A stretch of DNA of 64,000 nucleotides from contig JAHHQG010000025.1 of assembly GCA_018729555.1 (NCBI GenBank), positions 282,128 through 346,127 of the forward strand. Reading direction: 5' to 3'. Positions 17,126 through 26,295 of the stretch are shown here, one piece after another. Below the pieces are notes generated by a model. The model was not told the DNA's origin, did no database searches, and was given only the letters and a program-made list of their open reading frames with translations. The DNA is from Clostridiales bacterium. GTDB lineage: Bacteria; Bacillota; Sulfobacillia; RBS10-35. Each line of letters starts with the position of its first letter. Position 1 is the first letter of the stretch. Both the position numbers and the translations under genes were made by a program.

Positions 17126-18567
17126 CCTTTCGGTCGCATGAGGGGGAAGAGGATCACATCGCGGATGGAGGGCTGATCCAATAGGAGCATGGCCAGCCGG
17201 TCCACCCCGATGCCCAGCCCGCCCGTCGGGGGAAGGCCGTATTCCAAAGAGCGCAGGTAGGTCTCATCCAGGGGCGGGGCTTCCTCGTTCCCCAGGCGCC
17301 GCTCCTCCACCTGCATGAGGAACCGCCGCCGCTGCTCATCGGGATCGTTCAGCTCGCTGAAGGCGTTGGCCAGCTCCATCCCCTGGACGATGGCCTCGAA
17401 GCGGTGCACCAGATGGGGGGCATCCTTTCGCTCCCGGGCGAGGGGCGAAATCTCGATGGGGAAATCAAGGATAAAGGTGGGCTGGATGAGGCGGGGCTGC
17501 ACCAGCTCTTCGAAGAGGAATTCCCACGCATGGCCTGCCCGGGCATAGGGAGGAAGCTCGCCCCCGCGCCTCCGCACCTCTTCGAAAAGTTCCTCCTCGC
17601 TCATGCGGGTCACGGGCACCCCGGCAACTTCCAGGGCCTCCGCCATGGTCATCCGCTTCCAGGGAGGCGTAAAGTCCAGCTCCACCCCCTGGCGGATGAC
17701 CTTGGTGCTCCCCACCACCTTTTCGGCGATCTCCGCCACCATCTCTTCCGTGAGCTTCATCATGTCCTCGTAGTCGGCGTAGGCTTGATAGCACTCCAGC
17801 ATGGTGAACTCCGGGTTGTGGCGGGTGGAGATGCCTTCGTTGCGGAAGACCCGCCCGATCTCATACACCCGCTCCAGACCCCCGACAATGAGGCGCTTTA
17901 GGGGAAGCTCCGTGGCGATGCGAAGGTAAAGGTCCATGTCGAGGGCGTTGTGGTGGGTGACAAAAGGCCTGGCCCGGGCCCCTCCGGGTATGGGGGTGAG
18001 GACGGGCGTTTCCACCTCGATGAAACCCCGCTCGTCCAAGAAGGAGCGCATCACCGAGACGATGCGGGAGCGGGCGATGAAGGTCTCCCGCACCTCTGCG
18101 TTGACGATGAGGTCCAGCTCCCGCTCCCGGTAGCGCTGGTCCACGTCCTTAAGGCCGTGCCACTTTTCGGGCAGAGGCCGAAGGGCCTTGGTGAGGAAGG
18201 TGAGCTCTTCCACCTGGACGCTCACTTCCCCCCGCCGGGTCTTCATGAGGATGCCGGCTGCCCCCACCAGATCCCCCAGATCCAGAAGGGGCAAAAGATC
18301 ATAGCCCCGGGTGTCGGCCTCCCGGAGATACAGCTGGATCCTTCCCGTCACGTCTTGGAGATCAGCAAAGGCTACCTTGCCGTGGCTTCTGAGGGCCATG
18401 ACGCGCCCTGCCACCCGCACCTGCCGCCCCTCCAGATCGGCAAACCGCTGGTGGAGCTCGCGGGCATGGGCCGTCACGTCGTAGCGGCCGCCGTAGGGAT
18501 CGATGCCCCGGGCCCTCAGGGCCTCCAGCTTTTCCCGCCGGCTGGCTTCCAGATCCTCCAGGGGCAC
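17122..18567 (-). CDS. lysS: Lysyl-tRNA synthetase, class II
   Basis: Charges tRNA-Lys. The 481-aa product has an N-terminal OB-fold anticodon-binding domain (VRVAGRVMALRSHGKVAF) and class II motifs: motif 2 RVFRNEGISTRHNPEF and motif 3 GLGIGVDRLAMLL. It begins 1 nt after the greA stop and forms the conserved greA-lysS pair of Bacillota. Confidence 0.97.
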   Translation of the reverse strand: MPLEDLEASRREKLEALRARGIDPYGGRYDVTAHARELHQRFADLEGRQVRVAGRVMALRSHGKVAFADLQDVTGRIQLYLREADTRGYDLLPLLDLGDLVGAAGILMKTRRGEVSVQVEELTFLTKALRPLPEKWHGLKDVDQRYRERELDLIVNAEVRETFIARSRIVSVMRSFLDERGFIEVETPVLTPIPGGARARPFVTHHNALDMDLYLRIATELPLKRLIVGGLERVYEIGRVFRNEGISTRHNPEFTMLECYQAYADYEDMMKLTEEMVAEIAEKVVGSTKVIRQGVELDFTPPWKRMTMAEALEVAGVPVTRMSEEELFEEVRRRGGELPPYARAGHAWEFLFEELVQPRLIQPTFILDFPIEISPLARERKDAPHLVHRFEAIVQGMELANAFSELNDPDEQRRRFLMQVEERRLGNEEAPPLDETYLRSLEYGLPPTGGLGIGVDRLAMLLLDQPSIRDVILFPLMRPKG

Positions 18568-18568
18568 C

Positions 18569-19060
18569 TTACCGCTCCACTTTCACAATCTCATACTGCA
18601 CCACGCCGTCGGGGAGGCGCACATCCACCGTCTCGCCGGCGCGGCGCCCGAAGATGGCCTTGCCCACGGGAGACTGGTAGGAGATGCGGTGGCGGGAAGG
18701 ATCGGCTTCATGGCTCCCCACGATGCTGTAACGGAACTCCTCTCCCGTCTTCACGTCCCGCAGCACCACCGTGGTGCCCAGGTTCACCTGCTCGGGATCG
18801 ACATCCTCTTCCGCCACCACCCGCGCGTTGCGGAGGGCCTTTTCCAGGGCGGCGATCCGCCCCTCCACAAAGGCCTGTTCGTTCTTGGCCTCTTCATACT
18901 CGGAGTTCTCCGAAAGGTCGCCGAAATCCCGGGCTACCTTGATCCGCTCCGCCACTTCCCGTCGGCGGACCGTCTTGAGGTACTCCAACTCTTCTTCCAG
19001 CTTGCGAAGCCCTTCCTGGGTCAGCAGCAGTTCTTCGGGATTCATCTGGTCCATGGTCAT
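18569..19060 (-). CDS. greA: Transcription elongation factor GreA
   Basis: Stimulates RNA cleavage by backtracked RNA polymerase. The 163-aa product has the N-terminal coiled coil (LTQEGLRKLEEELEYLKTV) with the acidic tip DFGDLSENSEYEEAK, and the C-terminal FKBP-like domain with SPVGKAIFGRRAGE. It is the first gene behind a near-perfect sigma-A promoter and is followed by lysS. Confidence 0.97.
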   Translation of the reverse strand: MTMDQMNPEELLLTQEGLRKLEEELEYLKTVRRREVAERIKVARDFGDLSENSEYEEAKNEQAFVEGRIAALEKALRNARVVAEEDVDPEQVNLGTTVVLRDVKTGEEFRYSIVGSHEADPSRHRISYQSPVGKAIFGRRAGETVDVRLPDGVVQYEIVKVER

Positions 19061-19111
19061 CTCTCCTCAGACAAAGGAACGCCCCTTGCGGGCCGCCGGA
19101 AAGTCGCGACG

Positions 19112-19140
19112 ATTATAGAAAGGGGGTCTCCGGGTGTCAA
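19112..19140 (-). promoter_or_regulatory. Sigma-A promoter of greA-lysS
   Basis: Minus-strand TTGACA (19140-19135) and TATAAT (19117-19112) are separated by exactly 17 bp, a full consensus match, about 50 nt before the greA start. It lies directly behind the stop of the upstream COG5322 gene. Confidence 0.85.
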
Positions 19141-19144
19141 GGAC

Positions 19145-20239
19145 TCAGGCCCCCGCCGCTTCCTGAGCCCTGCGGCGGCGGGCATGCTCCCGGATGGACT
19201 CCAGCTCATCGGGGGTGAGGGCGCGGTCAAAGCTCCTGAGACCTCCCACTTTGAACCCGTGCTTCTTGGCCAGCCGGGTGATTTCCTCCACCTGCTCCAG
19301 AGAATAGTCCTTCCCCAGGGTGAAGTCGTCATAGCGCTCTTCCAGCGCCAGGATCATGGTCTCCGCCATGCAGGCCAACGCCTGGCGGGGGGGCAATCCG
19401 AAGTTGAAGTGGAAATCCACCTCCCCCGGGACGTCCACCACCCCGCCCTCGATGACCAGCACATCCTTGCGGACCTCCGCCACCTGGCGGGAGACGTCCC
19501 GCGGCCGGGCGATGTCGCACACCACCGCTCCCGTCTTCAGGTCCTCCGGGTGGATGATGGCCCCGACGGCGTTGGAGACGGTGATGATGATGTCGGAGAC
19601 GATGAGGGACGCATGGAGATCGGTGGAGATCTTGGGGGTAAGGCCCGTGAGGTACCGGACTTCTTCCGCCAATGCCTGGAGCCGGGCCCCATCCCGGCCC
19701 ACCAGGAGGAGGTTTTTCACCTGCCGGGCCAGGAGGATGGCGGCCACCCGGCCCACCGATCCCGTGGCCCCCACCACCGTGACCTGGGCGCTTTCAGGGT
19801 CGATGCCCATCTCTTGGGCTCCCAGGAGAGCCCCCTCCACGGCGGTGGCCGCCGTGTAGCTGTTGCCGGTGGTGACCCCGATGTCCAGGGCTTGGGCCAG
19901 CTTGACACCGGCTCCCGCCACGATGGCGTTATAAGCCCCCAGCCCGATGATCCGGGCCCCTTTCTTCTCCGCCACCTTGGCCGCCTGGACGAGCTTGGGA
20001 AGGACTTTTTCTTCCGGCAAGGACATCATCAGGCGGGGCGTCAAGGGAACGGAGACGAAATGCCCCTCCGCCTCGTTGTAGGGCGAGCGGATCCCCGTGA
20101 TGTGGGATGTGTAGATGACGGGGGCGTAGGGCATGATGGCTTCCAGCCAGTGGGGAGGGACTCTCTTTGCCGCCGGGATCTTGCGGTAAACGTCGGAGAC
20201 TTCCAGGGGATGCAGCAGAAATCCGAAATGGCCTGCCAT
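19145..20239 (-). CDS. COG5322-family NAD(P)-dependent oxidoreductase (acyl-ACP-reductase-like)
   Basis: A 364-aa Rossmann-fold protein with the dinucleotide motif VVGATGSVGR (about residues 190-200). Its start (FGFLLHPLEVSDV) and GLGAYNAIV, TTGNSYTAATA segments resemble the COG5322 predicted dehydrogenases, a group that includes cyanobacterial fatty acyl-ACP reductase. The substrate is unknown here and no aldehyde-deformylating oxygenase is nearby. It sits 21 nt after the DUF151 gene, probably in the same transcript (coaX-DUF151-this gene). Confidence 0.75.
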   Translation of the reverse strand: MAGHFGFLLHPLEVSDVYRKIPAAKRVPPHWLEAIMPYAPVIYTSHITGIRSPYNEAEGHFVSVPLTPRLMMSLPEEKVLPKLVQAAKVAEKKGARIIGLGAYNAIVAGAGVKLAQALDIGVTTGNSYTAATAVEGALLGAQEMGIDPESAQVTVVGATGSVGRVAAILLARQVKNLLLVGRDGARLQALAEEVRYLTGLTPKISTDLHASLIVSDIIITVSNAVGAIIHPEDLKTGAVVCDIARPRDVSRQVAEVRKDVLVIEGGVVDVPGEVDFHFNFGLPPRQALACMAETMILALEERYDDFTLGKDYSLEQVEEITRLAKKHGFKVGGLRSFDRALTPDELESIREHARRRRAQEAAGA

Positions 20240-20260
20240 GGTCGGCTCCTTCCTTTCCGC

Positions 20261-20665
20261 CTAATCTTCGTCGGGGAAGACGGCGGAACCTTCCAGCACT
20301 TCTTCCGTCACCAGCACCGGCACCTGAGCCCTCACGGCCAGGGCGATCCCGTCGCTGGGGCGGCAGTCAATTTCCATAATACCCTGGGCGGTTTCAATTT
20401 CCAGCTGGGCGATGAAGGTGTTGTCCCTCACGTCGTGGATGACCACCTGCAGCAGGCGGCCTCCCAGGCGCCGGATGGTTTCGGCCAGGAGATCGTGGGT
20501 GGCGGGGCGCGGCATGCCGCCTTCCACGCCTAGGGCGATGGCCATGGCCTCGCACAGCCCGATCACCAAAGGCAGCACCCGCTGGCCTCCTTCTTCCTGC
20601 AGGAGAAGCACGTTCTCCTTGGTTGCCTCCACGTGGCCGATGCTGAGAACCCGCATCTTCACCAT
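20261..20665 (-). CDS. Bifunctional nuclease-domain (DUF151) protein
   Basis: A 134-aa protein matching the DUF151/BFN family: VLPLVIGLCEAMAIALG, RPATHDLLAETI and the closing CRPSDGIALAVRAQVP. The family has a proposed nuclease activity from a plant member; its bacterial role is unclear. Lies between coaX and the COG5322 gene with short gaps, indicating one operon. Confidence 0.88.
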   Translation of the reverse strand: MVKMRVLSIGHVEATKENVLLLQEEGGQRVLPLVIGLCEAMAIALGVEGGMPRPATHDLLAETIRRLGGRLLQVVIHDVRDNTFIAQLEIETAQGIMEIDCRPSDGIALAVRAQVPVLVTEEVLEGSAVFPDED

Positions 20666-20704
20666 GGCGCCGCCTCCTCTCTGAGAGCACCCTACGGATC
20701 AACC

Positions 20705-21475
20705 CTATGGGTACTTTCGACTATATATCATCCTCACCCCATCGAGGGTGAGGAATAGATCCACCTCCTGGATGGTGGCGGAAACTTCCGCCATAAGGGG
20801 AGCGAGCCCTCCGGTGGCGATGACCCGCGCCTCTCCCCCCAGCTCTTCCTGGATCCGCCTCACCAGCCCGTCCACCAGGCCGGCAAAGCCGTAGATGATC
20901 CCCGACTGCATCGTTTCCAAGGTGTTGCGGCCGATGACCCGGCGGGGCCTGACGAGGGCGATCCGCGGCAGCTGGGCCGTGCGGAGGAAGAGGGCTTCCG
21001 TGGCGGTGGCGATGCCGGGAGCGATGGCTCCGCCGATGAAGGCGCCTTCTGGCGAGACCACGTCAAAGGTGGTGGCGGTGCCGAAATCCACCACGATGGC
21101 GGGCGCCCCGTATTTGGCCCGGGCCGCCACGGCATTGGCCAAACGATCGGCCCCCACCTCCCGGGGATGATCCACCTGGACGGGGATCCCCAGCGGGGCA
21201 TCCACGGTGAGGATGAAGGGTTCGATGTTCAGCCGGTGGTGGAAAAGCTCCTGCCATGCCTGGGTAGCCGGCGGCACCACCGACACCAGGGCGGCGCCTC
21301 GCACCGCTTCCAGGGAAAAACCGTTGCCAGCCATGAGGGAATGGAGGAGGGCGTAATGCTCGTCAGCCGTCCAGTCCCGGTGGGTGGAGATGCGCCAGTG
21401 CTCCAAGAGCTGCTCCCCGTCGTAGACGCCGATGACCGTCTGACTGTTGCCGATGTCCAGCACCATGAGGGACAA
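20705..21475 (-). CDS. coaX: Type III pantothenate kinase
   Basis: First step of coenzyme A synthesis from pantothenate. The 256-aa product has the ASKHA-fold motifs of CoaX: LDIGNSQTVIG at the N-terminus (phosphate 1), GADRLANAVAA, VVDFGTATTFDVV (phosphate 2) and GGAIAPGI. TTG 21475 was chosen because AAGGAG lies 9 nt upstream; the alternative ATG 21466 would remove three residues. It is divergent from the DUF2520-panB-panC operon, which makes the pantothenate it uses. Confidence 0.93.
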   Translation of the reverse strand: MSLMVLDIGNSQTVIGVYDGEQLLEHWRISTHRDWTADEHYALLHSLMAGNGFSLEAVRGAALVSVVPPATQAWQELFHHRLNIEPFILTVDAPLGIPVQVDHPREVGADRLANAVAARAKYGAPAIVVDFGTATTFDVVSPEGAFIGGAIAPGIATATEALFLRTAQLPRIALVRPRRVIGRNTLETMQSGIIYGFAGLVDGLVRRIQEELGGEARVIATGGLAPLMAEVSATIQEVDLFLTLDGVRMIYSRKYP

Positions 21476-21575
21476 GGGCCATGGCTCCTTCCTATCCGCA
21501 TGGTGCCACATGGGAGATTTCCTTGAGGAGAAGGGAATCTTTCGTCTACTCTTCCCAGTAAAGGAGGGTTTTAGC

Positions 21576-22454
21576 GTGCGCCTGGCCCTGGTGGGGAGCG
21601 GTCGGGTAGCCCAAGGTCTGGCCACGTGGCTGGATGGGAACGGCCAGGTGGTGGCCGTCATCAGCCGCTCCAAGGAAAAGGCCCGGCAGCTGGCCGCCTC
21701 CTTGGCCTCCGCCCAGCCCGTCACCTGGGACGAACCCTTTCCCGAGGCCGACTGGTGGTTCTTGGCCGTCCGGGACGACGTCCTCCCCGACGTGGATCGC
21801 TCCCTGGACGAAAAGGGCGCCTATGCATCGGCCCGGCTGGTGACCCACACCAGCGGCGCCCACTCCGCCTATGCCCTGGAGCGGGCCCATGCCCGGGGCA
21901 TCCCCGTGGCTTCGGTCCACCCCCTCTACCCTTTTGCCAGCGGGGAGCGCCTGGCTCTGCAGGAGGTCTTTTTCGCCCTGGAGGGCGACGAGGAAGCCCT
22001 CAAGGTGGTGGAGGCGTGGCTGGATCACTGGCATGCCCCCCACCGGCGCCTGCGCACGGACCAGAAGCCCCTCTACCACGCGGCGGCCGTCCTGGCCAGC
22101 AACGCCATGGTGACCCTTTTGGGGGCGGCGGAGGGCCTCATCCGGAAGTTGGAGCTGCCGGTGGAAGATGTCTTCCCGGCCCTGGGCCATCTCGCGGAAT
22201 CGGCCCTCCGGCAAGCCCGGCGCCTGGGGCCGGTGGCCGCCCTGACGGGACCGATCCAGCGAGGGGAGTACACCACCGTCCTCGCCCATCGGAAGGCCCT
22301 CCTGGACCAGGCCCCGGAGGTCTGGCCCCTCTACCGCGCCCTCGCCAGGGCCACATTGCCTCTGGCCCGCCAGCGGGGAGTCGCCCCTCCCGAGGTTTTG
22401 GACGCCATCGCGGAACTGCTGGATGCTTCCGAGGGGAAGGGAGCCTTGCCATGA
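21576..22454 (+). CDS. Rossmann-fold/DUF2520 protein of the pantothenate operon
   Basis: A 292-aa two-domain protein: an N-terminal NAD(P)-binding domain beginning RLALVGSGRVAQGLA and a helical C-terminal domain (about 160-290) of the DUF2520 type. The layout is that of ketopantoate-reductase-like enzymes. GTG 21576 has AAGGAGG 8 nt upstream. It overlaps panB by ATGA, so it is the first gene of a three-gene pantothenate operon. A role as the missing ketopantoate reductase is a reasonable inference but is not shown by the sequence. Confidence 0.82.
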   Translation: MRLALVGSGRVAQGLATWLDGNGQVVAVISRSKEKARQLAASLASAQPVTWDEPFPEADWWFLAVRDDVLPDVDRSLDEKGAYASARLVTHTSGAHSAYALERAHARGIPVASVHPLYPFASGERLALQEVFFALEGDEEALKVVEAWLDHWHAPHRRLRTDQKPLYHAAAVLASNAMVTLLGAAEGLIRKLELPVEDVFPALGHLAESALRQARRLGPVAALTGPIQRGEYTTVLAHRKALLDQAPEVWPLYRALARATLPLARQRGVAPPEVLDAIAELLDASEGKGALP

Positions 22455-23299
22455 GCCGGAAGACCGTAGCCGACATCAAGGAGATGAAGGAAAAAGGGCA
22501 GCCCATCGTGATGGTGACCGCCTACGACTACCCTTTAAGCCGCCTAGCCCAGGAAGCCGGCGCCGACATCCTCCTGGTGGGAGATAGCCTGGGAAATGTG
22601 GTCCTGGGATATGAGTCCACCACATCGGTGGACATGGAGGATATGGTGCGGGCCTGTGCCGCCGTGGCCCGGGCTCCAGGGGAAGCCCACATCGTCTGCG
22701 ACATGCCCTTTCTCTCCTTCCAGATCTCCCCCGAAGAGGCCCTGCGGAACGCGGGGCGCCTCATCCGGGAGGGGGGCGCCCAGTCGGTGAAGATGGAAGG
22801 CGGAAGACAAGTGGTTCCTACCGTCAAAAAGCTGGTGGAGAGCGGCATCCCCGTCATGGGGCACATCGGCCTCACGCCCCAGTCGGTCCACCAGCTGGGC
22901 GGGTACCGGGTCCAGGGGCGGAGCCTGGAGGAGGCCCGGAGGCTTCTCGAGGATGCCCTGGCCCTGGAAGAAGCAGGGGTGTACAGCCTCGTCCTGGAGG
23001 CGGTCCCCTGGCAGCTGGCCCAGCTCATCACCCGCAGGCTCCGCATCCCCACCATCGGCATCGGAGCAGGATTGGGCTGCGATGGGCAGGTTCTGGTCAT
23101 CCACGACCTCATCGGCCTCAGCTTCGGGAAACCCGCCAAATTCGTGAAACGCTACGCCCAGGTGGGGGAGATCATCCGTCAGGCGGTGGCGGATTTTGCC
23201 GCCGATGTCCGGGAGAAGCGATACCCCGAACCGGCCCACCAGTACAACCTCAGCCCGGAAACGTGGGAAGCGCTGCAAAAGGCGCTGGAGAGCCGATGA
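22451..23299 (+). CDS. panB: 3-methyl-2-oxobutanoate hydroxymethyltransferase
   Basis: Makes ketopantoate from 2-oxoisovalerate and methylene-tetrahydrofolate. The 282-aa TIM-barrel protein has MVTAYDYPLSRLAQEAG, the metal-site LLVGDSLGNVVLG, CDMPFLSFQ, VKMEGG and HIGLTPQSVHQLGGYRVQG. ATG 22451 is fixed by the ATGA overlap with the DUF2520 gene, and its stop overlaps panC in the same way. Confidence 0.97.
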   Translation: MSRKTVADIKEMKEKGQPIVMVTAYDYPLSRLAQEAGADILLVGDSLGNVVLGYESTTSVDMEDMVRACAAVARAPGEAHIVCDMPFLSFQISPEEALRNAGRLIREGGAQSVKMEGGRQVVPTVKKLVESGIPVMGHIGLTPQSVHQLGGYRVQGRSLEEARRLLEDALALEEAGVYSLVLEAVPWQLAQLITRRLRIPTIGIGAGLGCDGQVLVIHDLIGLSFGKPAKFVKRYAQVGEIIRQAVADFAADVREKRYPEPAHQYNLSPETWEALQKALESR

Positions 23300-24150
23300 A
23301 GATCGTCCGCAGCCTCTCGGAACTGCGCTCGGCGGTACGGGAGCTCCCCCGGCCCCTGGGCTTTGTGCCCACCATGGGCTACTTTCACGAGGGTCACCTC
23401 TCCCTCATGCGGGCATCCCGGAAGGAGAACCGGAGCACCGCCGTCAGCCTTTACGTCAACCCCATGCAATTCGGACCTCAGGAAGATCTGACCCGGTATC
23501 CCCGGGATGAAGCGCGGGACCGCCGCCTGGCGGAGGAGGAAGGGGTGGATCTCCTCTTCATCCCCACCGACGAGGAGATGTATCCCCCCGAAGGGCGGAT
23601 CCCCGGGAGCCTCCAGCGAACCCGGGTGCAGGTGGAGGGCTTAAGCTCCATCTGGGAAGGGGCCAGCCGGCCGGGCCATTTCGATGGGGTGGCTACGGTG
23701 GTGCTGAAACTCTTCCACCTGGTGCAGCCGGATGTGGCCTACTTCGGCCAGAAGGATTACCAGCAGGCCCTCGTCATCCGGACGCTGGTGCGGGATCTGG
23801 ATGTGCCGGTGGACATCCGGGTGCTGCCCACCGTCCGAGAACCCGATGGCCTGGCCATGTCCTCCCGCAACGCCTACCTCTCGCCGGAGGAACGGAAGGC
23901 GGCGCCCCGCCTCTATCAGGCCCTCCGGCTGGGGGAAGACCTCATCCGCAAAGGCGAACGGGATCCCCAGGCCGTCATCTGGCAGATGGAGTCCTTCCTC
24001 TCGAAGGAACCCCTCTGCCGCCTGGATTACGTCACCGTGGCCGATCCCGAAACCCTTCTCGTGCCGGCGGAGATCCGCCTGCCGGTGGTCCTCCTCGGGG
24101 CCGCCTGGTTCGGCCAGGCCCGCCTCATCGACAACCTCATCGTCCGGTGA
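23296..24150 (+). CDS. panC: Pantothenate synthetase
   Basis: ATP-dependent ligation of pantoate and beta-alanine. The 284-aa product has PTMGYFHEGHLSLM with the HxGH nucleotidyltransferase motif, the YFGQKDYQQALVI segment and the closing MSSRNAYLSPEER signature. ATG 23296 overlaps the panB stop. No panD (aspartate decarboxylase) follows; the gene runs 14 nt into the end of the converging birA. Confidence 0.97.
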   Translation: MKIVRSLSELRSAVRELPRPLGFVPTMGYFHEGHLSLMRASRKENRSTAVSLYVNPMQFGPQEDLTRYPRDEARDRRLAEEEGVDLLFIPTDEEMYPPEGRIPGSLQRTRVQVEGLSSIWEGASRPGHFDGVATVVLKLFHLVQPDVAYFGQKDYQQALVIRTLVRDLDVPVDIRVLPTVREPDGLAMSSRNAYLSPEERKAAPRLYQALRLGEDLIRKGERDPQAVIWQMESFLSKEPLCRLDYVTVADPETLLVPAEIRLPVVLLGAAWFGQARLIDNLIVR

Positions 24151-25249
24151 GGTCGAAGGTGACGTCCCCCGCGTAGAGGCGCCGGAGCCCGTGGACTGTC
24201 TCGAGGAGGAGGGAGCCATCCTTCTCGATGTCCTTCATGGTACCCCGGAGGATCTCATCGCCGTGGCGGACCTCCACCTTCTCTCCCAGGAAGAGCGCCC
24301 TCTCCCGGAAGGCCTCCAGGACCTTTTCCCCGCCCCGGTGGATGTCCTGCCACATGTCGGCCAGGTGGCGCAGGTAGGCGGCCAGGATCCGGGGACGGCT
24401 GACGGGACCTCCCCACTCGTGCAAAAGGGAGGTGGCCCGGCCCTGGAGCTCGCTAGGCATGCGGTGGAGGGGCCAGTTGCAGTTGATGCCGGCGCTGACG
24501 GTGGCGGCGCTGAGGCTGGCCAGGACCTCTCCCAGAAGGCCTGCCACTTTGCGACCGTTGATCCAGACATCGTTGGGCCATTTGAGGCGGGGGCGAAGGG
24601 AAAGTTCCGCCTCGAGGGCCCTCGCCACCGCCACGGCTCCCGCCAGGGGGAGGAGGGAAAGGGTGGCCAGGGGCGGAAGATGCCGGAGGATCACCGTCAC
24701 GGCGATGCCCGTACCGGGAGGCATCGTCCAGGTCCGCTGTCCCCGGCCCCGCCCCTGGGTCTGTTCCTCCGCCACCACCACGCCGCCGTGGGGTGCACCT
24801 TCTTCCGCCCACCGGCGGGCCTCCAGGATGGTGGTATCCACCGTCGGCAGCACCCGCCAGGCCGTCCCCAGGGGACCTGGGGAAAGATCGGCCATCCAGG
24901 CGGGGTTAAAGCCATCGGGCGGCCAGGACCAGGGCGGCCCCTGGTAGGTACCCCCCAAAAGGGCTTGTCCAGGGTCGGGAGGAGCCACCGCCGCCTCCAC
25001 CGGGGGGAGCTCCTCCCCCTCCTTGGCGAAAAAGGAAGTGGCCTCTTCCAGGTACAGTTCCACCCCGGAAGAAGGCCCCCGCACCTGGACGAGGGTCTTT
25101 AGGGCCGGAAGAGGCCCCTTGGGCTGCAAGATGTAAGGGCTTTGCCCCACCACCTCCACCCCCTGGGCCTTCAAGCGGGCCAGGACCCCCGCCAGGTACG
25201 CCTCCCTGCGCCCCCGGTAAGCCGTCAGCAGAAGGATGTCTTCCCTCAT
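24137..25249 (-). CDS. birA: Biotin-[acetyl-CoA-carboxylase] ligase with unusual N-terminus
   Basis: Attaches biotin to carboxylases. The C-terminal part (about residues 110-370) is a standard biotin ligase: GRGRGQRTW (biotinoyl-AMP loop), LKWPNDVWINGRKVAGLLGE, a GIN-type strand and the C-terminal SH3-like domain. The first ~110 residues are not the usual winged helix and have no recognisable family, so this enzyme may lack the repressor function of classical BirA. ATG 25249 overlaps the stop of the upstream propeller gene by ATGA. Confidence 0.88.
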   Translation of the reverse strand: MREDILLLTAYRGRREAYLAGVLARLKAQGVEVVGQSPYILQPKGPLPALKTLVQVRGPSSGVELYLEEATSFFAKEGEELPPVEAAVAPPDPGQALLGGTYQGPPWSWPPDGFNPAWMADLSPGPLGTAWRVLPTVDTTILEARRWAEEGAPHGGVVVAEEQTQGRGRGQRTWTMPPGTGIAVTVILRHLPPLATLSLLPLAGAVAVARALEAELSLRPRLKWPNDVWINGRKVAGLLGEVLASLSAATVSAGINCNWPLHRMPSELQGRATSLLHEWGGPVSRPRILAAYLRHLADMWQDIHRGGEKVLEAFRERALFLGEKVEVRHGDEILRGTMKDIEKDGSLLLETVHGLRRLYAGDVTFDLTGR

Positions 25250-26247
25250 GGACCCTTCCTTTCCGTCCAGCGCCACTGGTAGGATTTCACCAGCCGATAA
25301 AAAAGGATTTCAAACCCCTTTTCCGAAGGCCGCATCACGTATAGGTTACCTCGCCCATCCACCTGGGCGTAGCGGCGAAGGAACGGGCCACCGGGATCCA
25401 TGGGGAGAGGAAGGACCCAGCGGGCTTTCCCGTCCCGGGATACCTTGAGGAGCGTTCCTTCGGGGGTCCCCAGGTTGAGCCCCACGTAGACGTGGCCCTT
25501 GGCATCGGTCCCCACCACCTCCGCCCGCCCGAGGCGCTCTACGCTGTCCACCCGGATGGTGCCGAGGGCCTTTCCGGGGTTCAGCACCCGGATGAGGAGG
25601 GACATGTCGGTCTCCCGGGGCTCGAGGAAGAACAAATGGCCCGAGGGGGCGAGGGAGAGGGTCCCGGAGGGAGCAGGATCCCCCTCGGGGTCCCAGTGCC
25701 ATCCCTCTTCGTCCAGGATCACTCGGGCCACCACTGTGGATTCCTTGGGGTTCTCCTCCAGCCGGACGATCTCCCGGGCATAGGCCGCGGGAAGGAGCCG
25801 CACCAAATCCAGGTAGGCCTGCCCCTTCCCATCCACGGCCACCCCCTGGATGAGGCGCTTCTCCCCCTGGGCTGAAGCCTCAAAGTAGGGGATGGCCTTC
25901 CCGTCGGGGCTGATGCTCCAGAGAAGGCTTCCCCCCTGATCCACGGCGAAGAATCCGCCGGCGCCGTCGGCCACCAGGTCGGCCACCCAAGGGCTGATCT
26001 TCCCCGATGTGGTGAGGGGCACCTCCTGCCATCGGCCCCTGCCGGGAAGGAGCTTAAAAAGGCGGTCTCCCGTCCGGGGGACCACCACCACCCGGCCTTC
26101 CTCATCCACGGCGAAGGTGGCAGGAGGCCCCTCTTTTTCAGGCCAGAAGGCCAAGGTTTCCGCCCGGTAGGTTTCCACCGGTTTCAAGAACCCCCCCACG
26201 AGGGCCATGGCCCCCAGGAGGACCAGGATCAGGGAAAGCCGTTTCAT
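25246..26247 (-). CDS. Membrane-anchored NHL/SMP-30-like beta-propeller protein
   Basis: A 333-aa protein with an N-terminal hydrophobic anchor (MKRLSLILVLLGAMALVGG) and repeated strand patterns of the type D-x-G-x-V/A-Y (VDEEGRVVVV, VDGKGQAYLDL, TDAKGHVYVGL, VDGRGNLYVM), consistent with a six-bladed propeller facing outside. No catalytic metal site is evident. It is translationally coupled to birA, with no obvious functional reason. Confidence 0.72.
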   Translation of the reverse strand: MKRLSLILVLLGAMALVGGFLKPVETYRAETLAFWPEKEGPPATFAVDEEGRVVVVPRTGDRLFKLLPGRGRWQEVPLTTSGKISPWVADLVADGAGGFFAVDQGGSLLWSISPDGKAIPYFEASAQGEKRLIQGVAVDGKGQAYLDLVRLLPAAYAREIVRLEENPKESTVVARVILDEEGWHWDPEGDPAPSGTLSLAPSGHLFFLEPRETDMSLLIRVLNPGKALGTIRVDSVERLGRAEVVGTDAKGHVYVGLNLGTPEGTLLKVSRDGKARWVLPLPMDPGGPFLRRYAQVDGRGNLYVMRPSEKGFEILFYRLVKSYQWRWTERKGP

Positions 26248-26295
26248 GCTGCCACCCCAAAGGACGCTATTCCGTCCCGGGGCAAAACATGAAGG

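Noticed and set aside
21464..21483. ATG 21483 as the coaX start, behind AAGGAG
   Set aside because: It is out of frame with coaX; the in-frame TTG 21475 with the same ribosome-binding site is preferred.
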